NCBI RefSeq assembly: GCF_019457515.1
Contig: NZ_CP080421.1
Location: forward strand, 1,984,001 to 2,048,000
Length of the DNA: 64,000 nucleotides
From: Shewanella mesophila
Lineage (GTDB): Bacteria; Pseudomonadota; Gammaproteobacteria; Enterobacterales; Shewanellaceae
Reading direction: 5' to 3'
Part shown: one piece after another, positions 52,448 through 62,410 of the stretch
Layout: every line of letters starts with the position of its first letter
Position numbering within the stretch: position 1 is the first letter of the stretch
Notes under the pieces: model-generated
Databases searched by the model: none
Told to the model about the DNA's origin: nothing
Seen by the model: the letters and a program-made list of their open reading frames with translations, nothing else
Made by a program: the position numbers and the translations under genes

Positions 52448-54466
52448 TTGAGTGATTCGACATTTCAGCTAGTTTCGCGATATCAGCCTGCGGGAGATCA
52501 ACCTACCGCTATCCAAAAGTTGGTCGATGGCATAGAGTCTGGTCTCGCTTGTCAGACATTGCTTGGGGTAACTGGATCGGGTAAGACGTTTACGGTCGCC
52601 AATGTAATTAAACAATTACAGCGGCCGACGATTATCATGGCGCCAAATAAGACCTTAGCGGCACAGTTATATGGTGAGATGAAAGAGTTTTTTCCTCACA
52701 ATGCTGTTGAGTATTTCGTTTCCTATTATGACTACTACCAGCCCGAAGCCTATGTCCCTTCAACGAACACCTTTATTGAAAAGGATGCGTCGGTTAATGC
52801 ACACATAGAGCAGATGCGTTTATCTGCGACCAAAGCGCTTTTAGAGCGTAAAGATGTGGTGTTGATTGCTTCTGTCTCGGCGATTTATGGTTTAGGTGAT
52901 CCTGATTCATACCTCAAGATGTTGTTACATCTTCGTCAGGGTGACTTTATGGGGCAGCGTGAAATATTGCAGCGCCTGAGTGAGCTTCAATATACCCGTA
53001 ATGATATCGAACTGCAGCGCGGTACTTTTCGGGTGCGCGGCGAGGTGATCGATATTTTCCCTGCAGATTCAGATAAAGATGCAATACGTATCGAGCTATT
53101 CGATGATGAGATCGATCGCTTAAGTTTATTCGATCCATTAACCGGGCATATTCTACAGCGTATTGCTCGCACCACGGTTTATCCCAAGACGCATTATGTT
53201 ACGCCGCGAGAGAAGATCCTGGCCGCAACCGAAGATATTAAACAGGAACTTCGGGATCGGAAAAAGTATCTGTTAGATAATAATAAGCTCATTGAGGCTC
53301 AACGCATCTCTGAACGAGTGCAGTATGATATTGAGATGATGACCGAGCTAGGTTATTGCTCCGGGATAGAAAACTATTCACGCTATCTGTCAGGGAGACG
53401 ACCAGGAGAGGGGCCACCGACCTTACTCGATTATCTCCCGGCAGACGGATTACTTATTATCGATGAATCCCATGTTACCGTGCCGCAAATTGGTGCCATG
53501 TATAAAGGTGACCGCTCTCGTAAAACAAACTTGGTCGAGTATGGTTTTCGCTTACCGTCAGCGTTGGATAATCGTCCGTTGAAGTTTGAAGAGTTTGAAT
53601 CCTTAATGCCGCAGACGGTATTCGTATCGGCGACACCGGCGCAATATGAGATAGATAAAAGCGATGGGGAAATTGCGGAACAAGTTGTGAGACCTACTGG
53701 GCTGCTCGATCCCGAAATTGAAGTGCGACCCGTTTCTATACAGGTAGATGACTTACTGTCAGAGGTGGGTAAACGAGTTGCCGTTAATGAACGGGTGTTG
53801 GTGACGACATTAACCAAACGTATGGCTGAAGATCTGTCGGAATACCTTGATGAACATGGCGTTAAAGTGAGATATCTGCATTCTGATATTGATACAGTAG
53901 AGCGAGTTGAGATTATTCGTGATCTTCGCCTAGGTGTGTTTGATGTCTTGATCGGTATTAACTTGCTCAGGGAAGGCTTGGATATGCCTGAAGTCTCGTT
54001 AGTGTGTATCTTAGATGCAGATAAAGAGGGATTCTTGCGTTCAGAGCGGTCCCTTATTCAAACGATTGGCCGCGCCGCCCGTAATGTTAATGGTAAGGTG
54101 ATTCTCTATGGCGATAAGATCACTAAGTCCATGGCTAAGGCGATCGATGAAACTGATAGACGAAGGGAAAAACAGCGTCAATATAATCTTGATAATGGTA
54201 TTACGCCTCAAGGATTGTTGAACAAAATCACCGATGTTATGGATATTGGCGGTCATAATGAACATACGGCGAAGGTGTTACCTCGTTATCAAAAAGTCGC
54301 TGAGGCTAAGGCTAACTATCAGCTTGGCGACGCCGCTAGCTTGAGTCATCAGATTGATGAATTAGAAAAACGTATGCATCAACACGCGAGAGACCTTGAG
54401 TTCGAACAGGCGGCAGCATTACGTGATCAGGTGCTGAATTTAAGAGAGGCGTTAATTAAGGCATGA
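52448..54466 (+). CDS. uvrB: Excinuclease ABC subunit B
   Basis: 672 residues from a TTG start with GGGAG seven bases before it; this matches the family length and the usual N-terminus [18 protein letters not shown]. It is the damage-verification helicase of nucleotide excision repair. Walker [11 protein letters not shown], beta-hairpin [24 protein letters not shown] box IIDESHVT, helicase motifs [17 protein letters not shown] and [13 protein letters not shown], and the C-terminal UVR motif that binds UvrC. A longer in-frame ATG at 52271 adds 59 unrelated residues. No LexA box is visible upstream. Confidence 0.97.
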   Translation: MSDSTFQLVSRYQPAGDQPTAIQKLVDGIESGLACQTLLGVTGSGKTFTVANVIKQLQRPTIIMAPNKTLAAQLYGEMKEFFPHNAVEYFVSYYDYYQPEAYVPSTNTFIEKDASVNAHIEQMRLSATKALLERKDVVLIASVSAIYGLGDPDSYLKMLLHLRQGDFMGQREILQRLSELQYTRNDIELQRGTFRVRGEVIDIFPADSDKDAIRIELFDDEIDRLSLFDPLTGHILQRIARTTVYPKTHYVTPREKILAATEDIKQELRDRKKYLLDNNKLIEAQRISERVQYDIEMMTELGYCSGIENYSRYLSGRRPGEGPPTLLDYLPADGLLIIDESHVTVPQIGAMYKGDRSRKTNLVEYGFRLPSALDNRPLKFEEFESLMPQTVFVSATPAQYEIDKSDGEIAEQVVRPTGLLDPEIEVRPVSIQVDDLLSEVGKRVAVNERVLVTTLTKRMAEDLSEYLDEHGVKVRYLHSDIDTVERVEIIRDLRLGVFDVLIGINLLREGLDMPEVSLVCILDADKEGFLRSERSLIQTIGRAARNVNGKVILYGDKITKSMAKAIDETDRRREKQRQYNLDNGITPQGLLNKITDVMDIGGHNEHTAKVLPRYQKVAEAKANYQLGDAASLSHQIDELEKRMHQHARDLEFEQAAALRDQVLNLREALIKA

Positions 54467-54500
54467 TCTGGTGGGCATCAGCTAAGCTAATTAACTAAAG

Positions 54501-54527
54501 AAGCCACCTGCGGAAGTAGGTGGCTTT
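54501..54527 (+). terminator. Possible weak terminator after uvrB
   Basis: Arms AAGCCACCT/AGGTGGCTT with an eight-base loop, 34 bases after the stop, but followed by only TTT... then G residues. Confidence 0.5.
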
Positions 54528-54672
54528 GGGCTAAAAACAAAAGCTCTGGCGCTCAAGTTAAGTCTTTGAATTAGGCCTTACTCTGCCAATGTATTTCAAT
54601 GAAGAACATGTTTGAAATGCAATGAACTAGCGCGATATAGGAAACAACCTGACTTATCTTGCTCGTTACTCG

Positions 54673-55257
54673 TTATTTAATAAATTTTCTAATCACTTTA
54701 TAAGTAACAAAAACCAAAATGCCCGTCACTACCCCTACAAGGTGAGCTTCAGTTGCAACTCGTGCGCCTATCAATTGGGTGATCTGATCTGTAGCGCCAT
54801 AGATTTGCTCATAAGCCACTTTTGCGCAAACCCCGGCAAACAATAAGTAGCCAGAGCGCATTCCGGCTTGAATATCTTTAAGTGCACCATAGGTAAATAG
54901 ACCATGTAACATACCACTTAGCCCAACATAGCCTCCCAATGCAGGAAAACAAAGATAGAGGCCAATGCCCTGCAATACACACAGTATGACAAATAGCAGG
55001 GTAAAATTAGTTGCCCTGTAGTGGCATTCGTGTAAGAAGCTGATCACCCAAAGCCCTGCAAGATTCATTAACAGATGCCATTGATTGGTATGAAGCAAAT
55101 TTCCGGAAAGCAATCGCCACCATTCGCCGCCAGAGATCGATGAACGTCGATAGGCAAGCTGAGGGTCAAAGTCCATAAAATAAAACAGGGCACAGACTAT
55201 GGTAATGCCTAATACAACGCCGTAGGGCTTTGACGTTGATTTTAAGTGATTTAGCAT
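54673..55257 (-). CDS. Rhombosortase (rhomboid-family intramembrane serine protease)
   Basis: 194 residues with about six membrane helices. The active-site serine is in [17 protein letters not shown] and the histidine in [30 protein letters not shown] is the helix-2 rhomboid block. The GLSGxLHGL pattern and small size fit rhombosortases, which process GlyGly-CTERM proteins for surface sorting. No such substrate is in the window. It overlaps the queC end by seven bases, a shared transcript with an unrelated pathway. Confidence 0.82.
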   Translation of the reverse strand: MLNHLKSTSKPYGVVLGITIVCALFYFMDFDPQLAYRRSSISGGEWWRLLSGNLLHTNQWHLLMNLAGLWVISFLHECHYRATNFTLLFVILCVLQGIGLYLCFPALGGYVGLSGMLHGLFTYGALKDIQAGMRSGYLLFAGVCAKVAYEQIYGATDQITQLIGARVATEAHLVGVVTGILVFVTYKVIRKFIK

Positions 55258-55934
55258 TTTTGGTTCAACTCAGCCATGATGCTTGTCTTGTTATCGAGAT
55301 ACTCTTGTAATCCCTTGCTTCTGAGAATACACGCAGGGCAGGTGCCACATCCTGCGCCTACAATCCCGTTGTAGCAGGTCAGCGTTTGGTCTCGAACTAG
55401 GGTTAAACTATGGTATTTGTCAGCAAGGGCCCAAGTTTCAGCTTTATTGAGCCACATTAACGGGGTCTTAATCGTTAATTGTCGATCCATTCCTTGTTCA
55501 AGCGCCGACTGCATCGCTTTAATAAATTGATCGCGGCAATCTGGGTAACCAGAAAAGTCAGTCTCACAGACTCCTGTTATTACTGTATCGGCACCGATCT
55601 GATAGGCGTAAATTCCCGCCAATGTCAGAAAGAGGATGTTGCGTCCAGGGACAAAGGTGTTGGGTAATCCATTTTCCATTAACTCATTTGAAACGGCAAT
55701 GGCATCGCGAGTTAATGCCGAAATTGCCAGTTCATTCAGTACCGTCACATCGAGTACCTTATGACTCGCCACCCCAAGCTGCTTGCCTAAGCTCTGTGCT
55801 ATCGCGATCTCTTCTCTATGGCGTTGACCATAATCGAACGTGATTGCGTGTACTTCATCATATTGACTCAGGGCCTGGATGAGACAGGTTGTGGAGTCCT
55901 GGCCTCCACTAAAAACAACGACTGCTTTAGACAT
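55251..55934 (-). CDS. queC: 7-cyano-7-deazaguanine synthase QueC
   Basis: 227 residues. It converts CDG to preQ0 for queuosine with ATP. PP-loop [10 protein letters not shown] near the N-terminus, [29 protein letters not shown], and the zinc cysteines [19 protein letters not shown]. Divergent from queE, which makes its substrate. Confidence 0.97.
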   Translation of the reverse strand: MSKAVVVFSGGQDSTTCLIQALSQYDEVHAITFDYGQRHREEIAIAQSLGKQLGVASHKVLDVTVLNELAISALTRDAIAVSNELMENGLPNTFVPGRNILFLTLAGIYAYQIGADTVITGVCETDFSGYPDCRDQFIKAMQSALEQGMDRQLTIKTPLMWLNKAETWALADKYHSLTLVRDQTLTCYNGIVGAGCGTCPACILRSKGLQEYLDNKTSIMAELNQKC

Positions 55935-56123
55935 AGTGATTTACTAAGTATGAAATTTGGCGTTAGTTTAACTGACCATCGCAAGGTTGCAAATTATCTT
56001 ACTCGCTCACATTCATATCCTAAAGTTTCGATTAGCAATAAAGTGGCTGCAAATAATGGAGTTATACTTGCTTGTAGAGTCAAAATCTTCTATAAAAGCC
56101 GACCCACAGCGATGAGGTTAACC

Positions 56124-56792
56124 ATGAAGTATCCCGTGAATGAAGTGTTTGAAACAATACAAGGTGAGGGCGTCTACACTGGTGTGCCCGCTATTTTCGT
56201 GCGTTTACAGGGATGTCCGGTTGGTTGCTCTTGGTGCGATACTAAGCATACATGGGAAACCTTAACCGAAAATCGCGTCGATCCCGACCTTGTTATCCAG
56301 GTCGATGGTAAAATAGGTCGATGGGCGGAGCTTGACGCCAAGGCACTGATCCTGCAATTAGTGGCTAAAGGATTTACCGCAAAACATATTGTGATCACGG
56401 GCGGCGAGCCGTGCATTTATGATCTGCGCCCACTCACTCAAGCACTGTCTGAAGAGGGCTATCAATGTCAAATAGAGACTAGTGGTACATTTGAGGTGTT
56501 ATGTGATCCGCGAACTTGGGTAACCGTGTCTCCTAAAGTGAATATGAAAGGTGGCTATAAGGTGCTTGAGCAGGCTCTTCATCGAGCCGATGAGATCAAG
56601 CATCCCGTTGCGAAACAAATGCATATTGATGAATTAGATCAATTGCTAGCGGGAATTGATACCCTTGGCAAGACCATCTGTTTACAACCAATAAGCCAAA
56701 AGCCACGAGCGACAGAGTTAGCGATGAAAGTGTGTATTGCGCGCAATTGGCGTTTATCTATTCAAACCCATAAATACCTCAATATCGACTAG
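56124..56792 (+). CDS. queE: 7-carboxy-7-deazaguanine synthase QueE (radical SAM)
   Basis: 222 residues from the ATG at 56124, chosen because GAGG lies six bases before it and the family N-terminus KYPVNEVFETIQGEGVYTG follows. A longer open frame to the left overlaps queC and is not real. The cluster motif CPVGCSWCDTKHTW and GGEPCIYDL are intact. It makes CDG from carboxytetrahydropterin. The hairpin ATAAGGGCT/AGCCCTTAT at 56813-56840 lies after the stop but lacks a T tract. Confidence 0.95.
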   Translation: MKYPVNEVFETIQGEGVYTGVPAIFVRLQGCPVGCSWCDTKHTWETLTENRVDPDLVIQVDGKIGRWAELDAKALILQLVAKGFTAKHIVITGGEPCIYDLRPLTQALSEEGYQCQIETSGTFEVLCDPRTWVTVSPKVNMKGGYKVLEQALHRADEIKHPVAKQMHIDELDQLLAGIDTLGKTICLQPISQKPRATELAMKVCIARNWRLSIQTHKYLNID

Positions 56793-56877
56793 ATTTTGAG
56801 GAGGATGTAAGCATAAGGGCTCTGTGGTTGTAGCCCTTATAGCCATCGATAGTCACTATTTTCAATAGATTTGTTTG

Positions 56878-57939
56878 CTAATCTAAAAGACCCGTCTGAT
56901 TAAAGCGCTCAAGTCTTGTTTGGTATTTAGCTATATCACCGATATTGTTGTTAACCCACACCTCATCATAATAGGTATCGAGGTAACGTTCACCGCCATC
57001 ACAGAGTAAGGTCACTATTGAGCCTTGTTGGTTCTCTTGTTGCATTTGGGTTGCCAATTGCAAGGTCCCATAGAGATTGGTGCCGGTTGAGGGACCAGCT
57101 TTACGCCCAATAAGCTGCTCCAGCCAATAGATAGTCGCGATCGAGGCTGCATCTTCAATTTTTACCATATGGTCGACAACGCCTGGGATAAATGAGGGTT
57201 CGGCTCGTGGACGCCCAATACCTTCAATTTTACTTCCATTACAGCAGGTGACGCTTGGATCTAGGCTGTGATAATAATCGAAGAAAACCGAGTTCTCAGG
57301 GTCGACGACGCATAATTTGGTTTCTTCTCGCTGATAACGGATATATCTGCCTATGGTGGCCGAGGTACCGCCAGTACCAGGACTCATCACAATCCAGCTT
57401 GGCACGGGGTACGGTTCCCGTTTCATCTGATCAAATATCGAATTGGCAATATTATTATTGCCTCGCCAATCTGTCGCACGTTCGGCGTAGGTGAATTGAT
57501 CCATATAGTGACCAGACAGTTCGTCTGCCAGTCGCTGGGATTCGGCATAGATCTGGCTAGAATGATCGACAAAGTGGCATTCACCGCCGTAAAACTCAAT
57601 TTGTTGGATCTTTTTCTTAGCGGTCGTTTTTGGCATTACGGCAATAAAAGGCAGACCTAAGAGGCGAGCGAAGTAGGCTTCTGAAACCGCTGTGCTGCCT
57701 GAAGATGATTCAATTATGGGAGTTCCCTGTTTGACCCAGCCGTTACAGAGTGCATATAGGAACAGCGAGCGTGCTAAACGATGTTTGAGACTGCCAGTAG
57801 GGTGAGTGCTCTCATCTTTGAGATAGATATCAATGTCTTTTAAACAAGGTATATCGAGTTTAATTAAATGAGTGTCGGCACTGCGTTGATAATCCGCTTC
57901 GATTTTTTCGATGGCTTGATTAACCCATAAACGTTCCAT
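56878..57939 (-). CDS. PLP-dependent cysteine synthase/cystathionine beta-synthase family enzyme
   Basis: 353 residues from the ATG at 57939 (GGAGAG six bases before). A longer start adds 11 residues before this ribosome site and is less likely. Fold type II PLP enzyme: the Schiff-base lysine in DESTHPTGSLKHRLARS, the substrate loop ESSSGSTAVSEAYFARLLG, and the phosphate loop SPGTGGTSATIGRYI. It resembles O-acetylserine sulfhydrylases, but the loop sequence SSSGST (not TSGNTG) marks a separate subgroup, possibly a cysteine lyase or desulfhydrase. Exact reaction unknown. Confidence 0.85.
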   Translation of the reverse strand: MERLWVNQAIEKIEADYQRSADTHLIKLDIPCLKDIDIYLKDESTHPTGSLKHRLARSLFLYALCNGWVKQGTPIIESSSGSTAVSEAYFARLLGLPFIAVMPKTTAKKKIQQIEFYGGECHFVDHSSQIYAESQRLADELSGHYMDQFTYAERATDWRGNNNIANSIFDQMKREPYPVPSWIVMSPGTGGTSATIGRYIRYQREETKLCVVDPENSVFFDYYHSLDPSVTCCNGSKIEGIGRPRAEPSFIPGVVDHMVKIEDAASIATIYWLEQLIGRKAGPSTGTNLYGTLQLATQMQQENQQGSIVTLLCDGGERYLDTYYDEVWVNNNIGDIAKYQTRLERFNQTGLLD

Positions 57940-58692
57940 GCGCTCTCCTGTTATTGATGTACGACAAGCCATTAAGCATGGGACGCCTGCCTTCTGTAAT
58001 GATATGCACTTTACACCAATTAATATAAGAAAGTGATCTACTCAGCGTATTTTTTGGCAACTAATTCAAGGCCAATGGACGATGAAATGGTTGCTCCCTA
58101 GTGAGGCCGTTCAACACGGAAGTAGGAAGCCAAAAACACACCTAACGGGCGAGTTTTAGTGCTTTCGACGCTGTGTTAACGAGTTTGATCCTAGTTCAAC
58201 TATGCTCTTCACTTGTTGCAATCAACAAGGGCTTGTATGTCCCTGACATACTTAATACATTCCCTCCATCTCTGGAGGTCAGATGTTGTGAATGCCCTTA
58301 ATGCACGACTAAAGGGATTTAGGAGATAGGGTAAAGTATGGAGCGGTTACCGAGGATGCTAGAGCCGAGGAGCAATTAAAGGCCTTGCCTCATAAGCGCT
58401 AAATTCTCGCTGAGCGATCACATCTTTATACTGATTGGTATTAGCAATGAATTATAACTAGAAATGCTATAGGAAGTCGTACTAAATATGGATTGATAAA
58501 ATAGAAGATTTAATCAAATGAACTAAGTAGTGTCGTTATCGATGAAAAATGGAGAGATGAGGCAGAAAATATTACGATCAACAATGGATGGCGAATGGAT
58601 GAGATTAACGCAGGAGAATAATGTGTTAGATGGCTGGCTATATGAAACAGTTTTAGCGAGAACATTGCTATACCAAACTATCTGGTGTGAAA
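57940..58692. other. Non-coding region between PLP enzyme and tRNA-Tyr array
   Basis: Mostly the MITE-like copy B (58011-58443), then about 250 AT-rich bases in which I see nothing. Open frames across the tRNA genes are antisense artefacts. Confidence 0.55.
58011..58443 (-). mobile_element. MITE-like non-autonomous element, copy B (inverted relative to copy A)
   Basis: About 433 bases, the reverse-complement counterpart of 37500-37893. Terminal inverted repeats of about 40 bases are recognisable: the left end begins ACACCAATTAATATAAG then AAAGTGATCTACTCAGCG; the right end, read inward on the minus strand, begins ATACCAATCAGTATAAAG then ATGTGATCGCTCAGCG. There is no transposase frame. Inner palindromes (CCTCCagagatGGAGG; GTATGTCagGGACATAC) would fold. 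Confidence 0.78.
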
Positions 58693-58777
58693 TGGTGGAG
58701 GGAGAAGGATTCGAACCTTCGAAGGCTGAGCCGTCAGATTTACAGTCTGATCCCTTTGGCCACTCGGGAACCCCTCC
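58693..58777 (-). tRNA. tRNA-Tyr(GUA), copy 1
   Basis: 85 bases with encoded CCA. Acceptor stem GGAGGGG/CTCCCTCC-type pairing, long variable arm, anticodon loop ACTGTAAAT (GUA), T loop GGTTCGAATCC; closely like E. coli tRNA-Tyr. Identical to the two other copies. Confidence 0.98.
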
Positions 58778-58834
58778 ACATATGTCACTTTTTACCTTTT
58801 AATGTATCTCACAAGCTTGATTAGGAAATAAAGA

Positions 58835-58919
58835 TGGTGGAGGGAGAAGGATTCGAACCTTCGAAGGCTGAGCCGTCAGATTTACAGTCTGATCCCTTTG
58901 GCCACTCGGGAACCCCTCC
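58835..58919 (-). tRNA. tRNA-Tyr(GUA), copy 2
   Basis: Identical to copy 1, separated from it by 57 bases. Confidence 0.98.
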
Positions 58920-58950
58920 ACGAATATCTCTTTATCAAATTGTGTGCAAA

Positions 58951-59035
58951 TGGTGGAGGGAGAAGGATTCGAACCTTCGAAGGCTGAGCCGTCAGATTTA
59001 CAGTCTGATCCCTTTGGCCACTCGGGAACCCCTCC
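58951..59035 (-). tRNA. tRNA-Tyr(GUA), copy 3, promoter-proximal
   Basis: Identical to copy 1, separated from copy 2 by 31 bases. It starts 15 bases after the -10 box. Confidence 0.98.
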
Positions 59036-59050
59036 TCAATTGCGGCGGCA

Positions 59051-59079
59051 ATAGTAGTCACAAACTCGGCCGCTGTAAA
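59051..59079 (-). promoter_or_regulatory. Promoter of the tRNA-Tyr array
   Basis: On the minus strand: -35 TTTACA, 17 bases, -10 TACTAT, then GC-rich discriminator TGCCGCCGC. The mature tRNA begins 15 bases downstream of the -10, so the 5' leader is very short. Confidence 0.85.
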
Positions 59080-59160
59080 GAGCATTATTGAACTTTTTAC
59101 TAAAGTTATGCTTCCAGCGGTCGATTATATTACAACGAGTTGTTTTATTGTTGTTTTTTT

Positions 59161-59649
59161 ATGCGAACCAATCAGTTATTAATCAATGAAGCCAATCTAG
59201 GCACGCGATTAAACCAAGCTGTCACATCCGACAGACGGGGAGAGTTTGGCTTGCTGTTGGCGATGTTATCGACTGATGCGCGTGATATGGCACAGTTTCA
59301 TCTTCAATCGCAGACAGAAGACCTTAATACACAGTTACGAGATAGATTTGAACTTGCGGCGGAGCAGCCCTTAGTTGTAAATATGGCGGAAGTCGACGTT
59401 GTTGATAATAGCCCTCAGTTTCACTCGGCGGGCCTAGTCAATTTTCATCTACAAGAGTACCTCACACCGGAAGCCTTGGTCATAAGGGGGAGTGATTCGC
59501 TTGAAATGAGTAGAGTGCTTGCCAATTGCGATCAGGTGACCCGCTCTCGTTATCGTGGTCAGATTGAGCCTCAATCGATGATCGGTGATTATTTACACTT
59601 TGGTGACCAATTGGTTGCTCAGCGGGCAATGGCAGAGATTTTGGCATAG
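59161..59649 (+). CDS. VC2046/SO_2500 family conserved hypothetical protein
   Basis: 162 residues from the ATG at 59161 (MRTNQLLINEANLG). An eight-residue longer start has no support. It is soluble with no signal peptide. Recognisable features are RRGEFGLLLAMLSTDARDMAQF and a C-terminal block RSRYRGQIEPQSMIGDYLHF. I place it in the family once labelled 'gammaproteobacterial ribosomal S4P', now VC2046/SO_2500; the ribosomal label is unproven. Function unknown. Confidence 0.7.
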   Translation: MRTNQLLINEANLGTRLNQAVTSDRRGEFGLLLAMLSTDARDMAQFHLQSQTEDLNTQLRDRFELAAEQPLVVNMAEVDVVDNSPQFHSAGLVNFHLQEYLTPEALVIRGSDSLEMSRVLANCDQVTRSRYRGQIEPQSMIGDYLHFGDQLVAQRAMAEILA

Positions 59650-59724
59650 TTTAGAGCTACATCTCGAACTAAAAAATTAAAGCCACTATAATTAAGCTCT
59701 TTGAATACAAGACAGTTGTGAATT

Positions 59725-60012
59725 ATGAAAAATATTGAGAAAGGGCAATCAGCACTGGTTAATGATACGTGTACAGACTGCGGCAGCTACGCCGATATTG
59801 GTGCTGTAATAGATGAACACGATACTGTACTCGTGATAGAAAAACTTGGCGCAGAGGCACTTGAACAGCTAGAGACCTTAGTCAAGCTAGCCAAGGTCAG
59901 ATTTGATGCGGTCCAAGCCGATATAGTCGAGATAGAGGGTGGTCAGCAACTCTCGTTAACATTTGCATTTAGTGCGGAAAAGATGATTTTTCAGTTACAA
60001 AATAATCTGTGA
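59725..60012 (+). CDS. DUF406 (YfcZ/YiiS) family small protein
   Basis: 95 residues, soluble. The YfcZ pattern is present: N-terminal CTDCGSYADIGAVID, an alpha-helical middle (LGAEALEQLETLVKLAK) and the conserved end FAFSAEKMIFQLQ. YfcZ-type proteins are small cytoplasmic proteins of unknown function. ATG at 59725; it lies 75 bases after the SO_2500-like gene and may be expressed alone. Confidence 0.85.
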   Translation: MKNIEKGQSALVNDTCTDCGSYADIGAVIDEHDTVLVIEKLGAEALEQLETLVKLAKVRFDAVQADIVEIEGGQQLSLTFAFSAEKMIFQLQNNL

Positions 60013-60172
60013 TTTTATAGTGTTTAACTTGTTGCTAATCAGTTAATTATTCCTATAAAATGGTCTATAGCCACTTATTAAAACAAAAATGTGTGGATAA
60101 ATGTCTTAAACCCTCTGTTTTAGAGTGTTTTTACCTCGACAGCGACTTTTAGGCTGCCGGTTGTAGGGATGT

Positions 60173-62353
60173 ATGGCGAAACGCAAATATCAACACTTGC
60201 TCGAATCGATCGTTAATTCGGTAGAGAAGCAGGAAGGACAATTTAATGAGACTGCAACGCTAGCAACAAGTTTGCTTAGTGAGCAGCTTGTTGTCGACTA
60301 TGTTGGTGTGTGTATTTTGTCTATCGAAGCCAATACTATCGAACAGGTTGCCCATATGGGAAACGCCATCGATGTTATTCGCCCTAAGCCACTACTTTCC
60401 TCCCAATACTTAACCGATCTAAAACAACATCGAGTAATTGATGTAGTAGAGGTCAGTGAAGATATTCGCGTTAAAGAGCTTTTTGATCGTTATTTCTGTC
60501 CAAAGCAGATAAAAAGTTCTCTTGATGTCGCTATTCGTATAAATGGACATCTTGAGGGCGTACTGTTCTTAGAGTCGACCACGCCAAGGTATTGGTCTGA
60601 GAGTGAACTTGATATCGTCGCTCAAGTTGCAGATCAGCTAGCATTGACATTAGCGACTCGACGCGCTTATGAAACCGATGAGCGTTTAACACTTTTTTTA
60701 AAAGCGATTGAACATTCAGAGCAGGTGAGCATGGTTGTCAATTTACATACTGATATCATCGAGTATGTAAACAGTGCTTATCATTCAATATCAGGTATCC
60801 CGAAACAGAAAATATTGGGATGTCCAATTTATTGCCTTGATTTTTTCAAACAGTTTCCCGATCAGGCTCATTCCGCACTAACCGATGTTAAGCGAGGCAG
60901 AATCGCAAAAGGCGATACCAAGATCACTCGTTCCGATGGTAGTAGCTATTGGATCCGTTATTCTGTAAAGCCTTTTACCACCCAAAGAGGGAATTATTAC
61001 GCATTAATTACCGCTGAGGATAGCTCTGATGAGCGAGAACATAAAAATGAGCTCGAGCGCTTGGCATGGCGATGTTCGCTTACTGGTTTGTATAATCGCA
61101 GTTTCTTCAATAAGGCCTTAGAGCGTCGAACGACGGGCCATTTAATGTTAATCGATCTGATGGGCTTTAAACGCTTTAATGACACCTATGGCCATGAGAA
61201 AGGGGATAGGTTATTGGTTGAGATTGCTCGGCGTTTGCGCCATTTTGCAAGTATTAACAAAGCGGAGCTTATCGCTCGTGTTGGTAGTGATGAATTTGCG
61301 GTCGTTGTCGATGGTTTAGATGACAGCCAGCATCTGGATTACCTTATTAAACGTTTATATCATCAATTGACGCTTCCCGTTACCATCGGACGCGAAGCAT
61401 TTGACGCTAAGCCAGCATTATCGATTGTTGAGATCGATTCCCTGGAACAGATGTTTTCGGCATTAACTTGCGCCGATATTGCAGTGCAGTATGCTAAACG
61501 CAAGCAAGGTGATGCGATTCAGTTGTTTAACAATGCCTTACTTAATACATTTAAAGAAAGCGCGCAGATTGAGCGCGAGTTACAATCAGCATTAAAGAAT
61601 CGTGAGTTTGAACTTTATTATCAACCATTAAGAGATCTTAATACACAGCAGTATATTGGGGCTGAAGCGCTAATTCGTTGGCATCATCCTAAACGTGGGG
61701 TGCTTTATCCTGGCGCGTTTATCGACATTGCCGAGCAGACGGGAATGATTGGAGCGATTGGCGAGTGGGTATTGGAGACCGCATGTAGGCAGTTAAATTT
61801 GTGGCAGCACCATAATATTAATATCTCAATGCATGTTAACGTGGCTGCGCAGCAGTTCTTTAGTACAAGTTTGTATGATCAAGTTTGGCAGTTGGTGACT
61901 CGCTATCGGATAAAACCACGCACTCTGATTATTGAGATCACCGAAACGGAATTGATGGAAGATATTATTTATGCGACCAATTTATGTAAGGAGTTGGCTG
62001 AATTGGGTGTCGGCTTAGCCATTGACGATTTTGGCACAGGTTATAGCTCGATGCGCTATCTTAAGCAGTTTCCAATTTCAAAATTAAAAATTGACCGATC
62101 ATTTATTTCGGATCTGAGTGTGAGTCATGAGAGTCGAGAGATTGTCAGTGCGATCATTGCAATGGCATCGGCATTAAATATCTCTTTGACTGCTGAAGGC
62201 GTAGAAACGATCGAGCAAGAGCAGTTTCTAACTAAGTTAAGGTGTCATCACGCCCAAGGGTTTCTTTACAGTCCCGCTTTAAGAGAGGCTGAATTTGGCC
62301 AATTTTTAAAAGCAAATACCCAGCTTACAAATAGGTTACTTTCGGTTTCTTAG
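60173..62353 (+). CDS. GAF-PAS-GGDEF-EAL cyclic-di-GMP signalling protein
   Basis: 726 residues, cytoplasmic. GAF domain (about 15-165), PAS domain (about 175-290; YVNSAYHSISGIPKQKILG), GGDEF (about 295-455) and EAL (about 465-715). The cyclase signature is GSDEF at 371-375, with no RxxD inhibitory site. The EAL domain is canonical: EALIRW at 498-503, EITETE, DDFGTGYSSMRYL, KIDRSFI, AEGVE, QGFL. So it is probably mainly a phosphodiesterase with a sensing PAS. A ribosome site TAGGGAT lies just before the ATG. Confidence 0.92.
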   Translation: MAKRKYQHLLESIVNSVEKQEGQFNETATLATSLLSEQLVVDYVGVCILSIEANTIEQVAHMGNAIDVIRPKPLLSSQYLTDLKQHRVIDVVEVSEDIRVKELFDRYFCPKQIKSSLDVAIRINGHLEGVLFLESTTPRYWSESELDIVAQVADQLALTLATRRAYETDERLTLFLKAIEHSEQVSMVVNLHTDIIEYVNSAYHSISGIPKQKILGCPIYCLDFFKQFPDQAHSALTDVKRGRIAKGDTKITRSDGSSYWIRYSVKPFTTQRGNYYALITAEDSSDEREHKNELERLAWRCSLTGLYNRSFFNKALERRTTGHLMLIDLMGFKRFNDTYGHEKGDRLLVEIARRLRHFASINKAELIARVGSDEFAVVVDGLDDSQHLDYLIKRLYHQLTLPVTIGREAFDAKPALSIVEIDSLEQMFSALTCADIAVQYAKRKQGDAIQLFNNALLNTFKESAQIERELQSALKNREFELYYQPLRDLNTQQYIGAEALIRWHHPKRGVLYPGAFIDIAEQTGMIGAIGEWVLETACRQLNLWQHHNINISMHVNVAAQQFFSTSLYDQVWQLVTRYRIKPRTLIIEITETELMEDIIYATNLCKELAELGVGLAIDDFGTGYSSMRYLKQFPISKLKIDRSFISDLSVSHESREIVSAIIAMASALNISLTAEGVETIEQEQFLTKLRCHHAQGFLYSPALREAEFGQFLKANTQLTNRLLSVS

Positions 62354-62410
62354 CTGTTGTCACGCTGCATTATGTTGATGCCCAATTGTGTTAACCTTAA
62401 ATGCTATTAT

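Noticed and set aside
55818..56123. N-terminal extension of queE overlapping queC
   Set aside because: The residues do not belong to the family; the ATG at 56124 has a proper ribosome site and the family N-terminus.
56813..56840. Hairpin ATAAGGGCT/AGCCCTTAT after queE as terminator
   Set aside because: No T tract follows, so intrinsic termination is not supported.
58530..59091. Open frames giving peptides that repeat VEGEGFEPSKAEPSDLQ
   Set aside because: They run antisense through the three tRNA-Tyr genes; a well-known artefact of tRNA DNA, not proteins.
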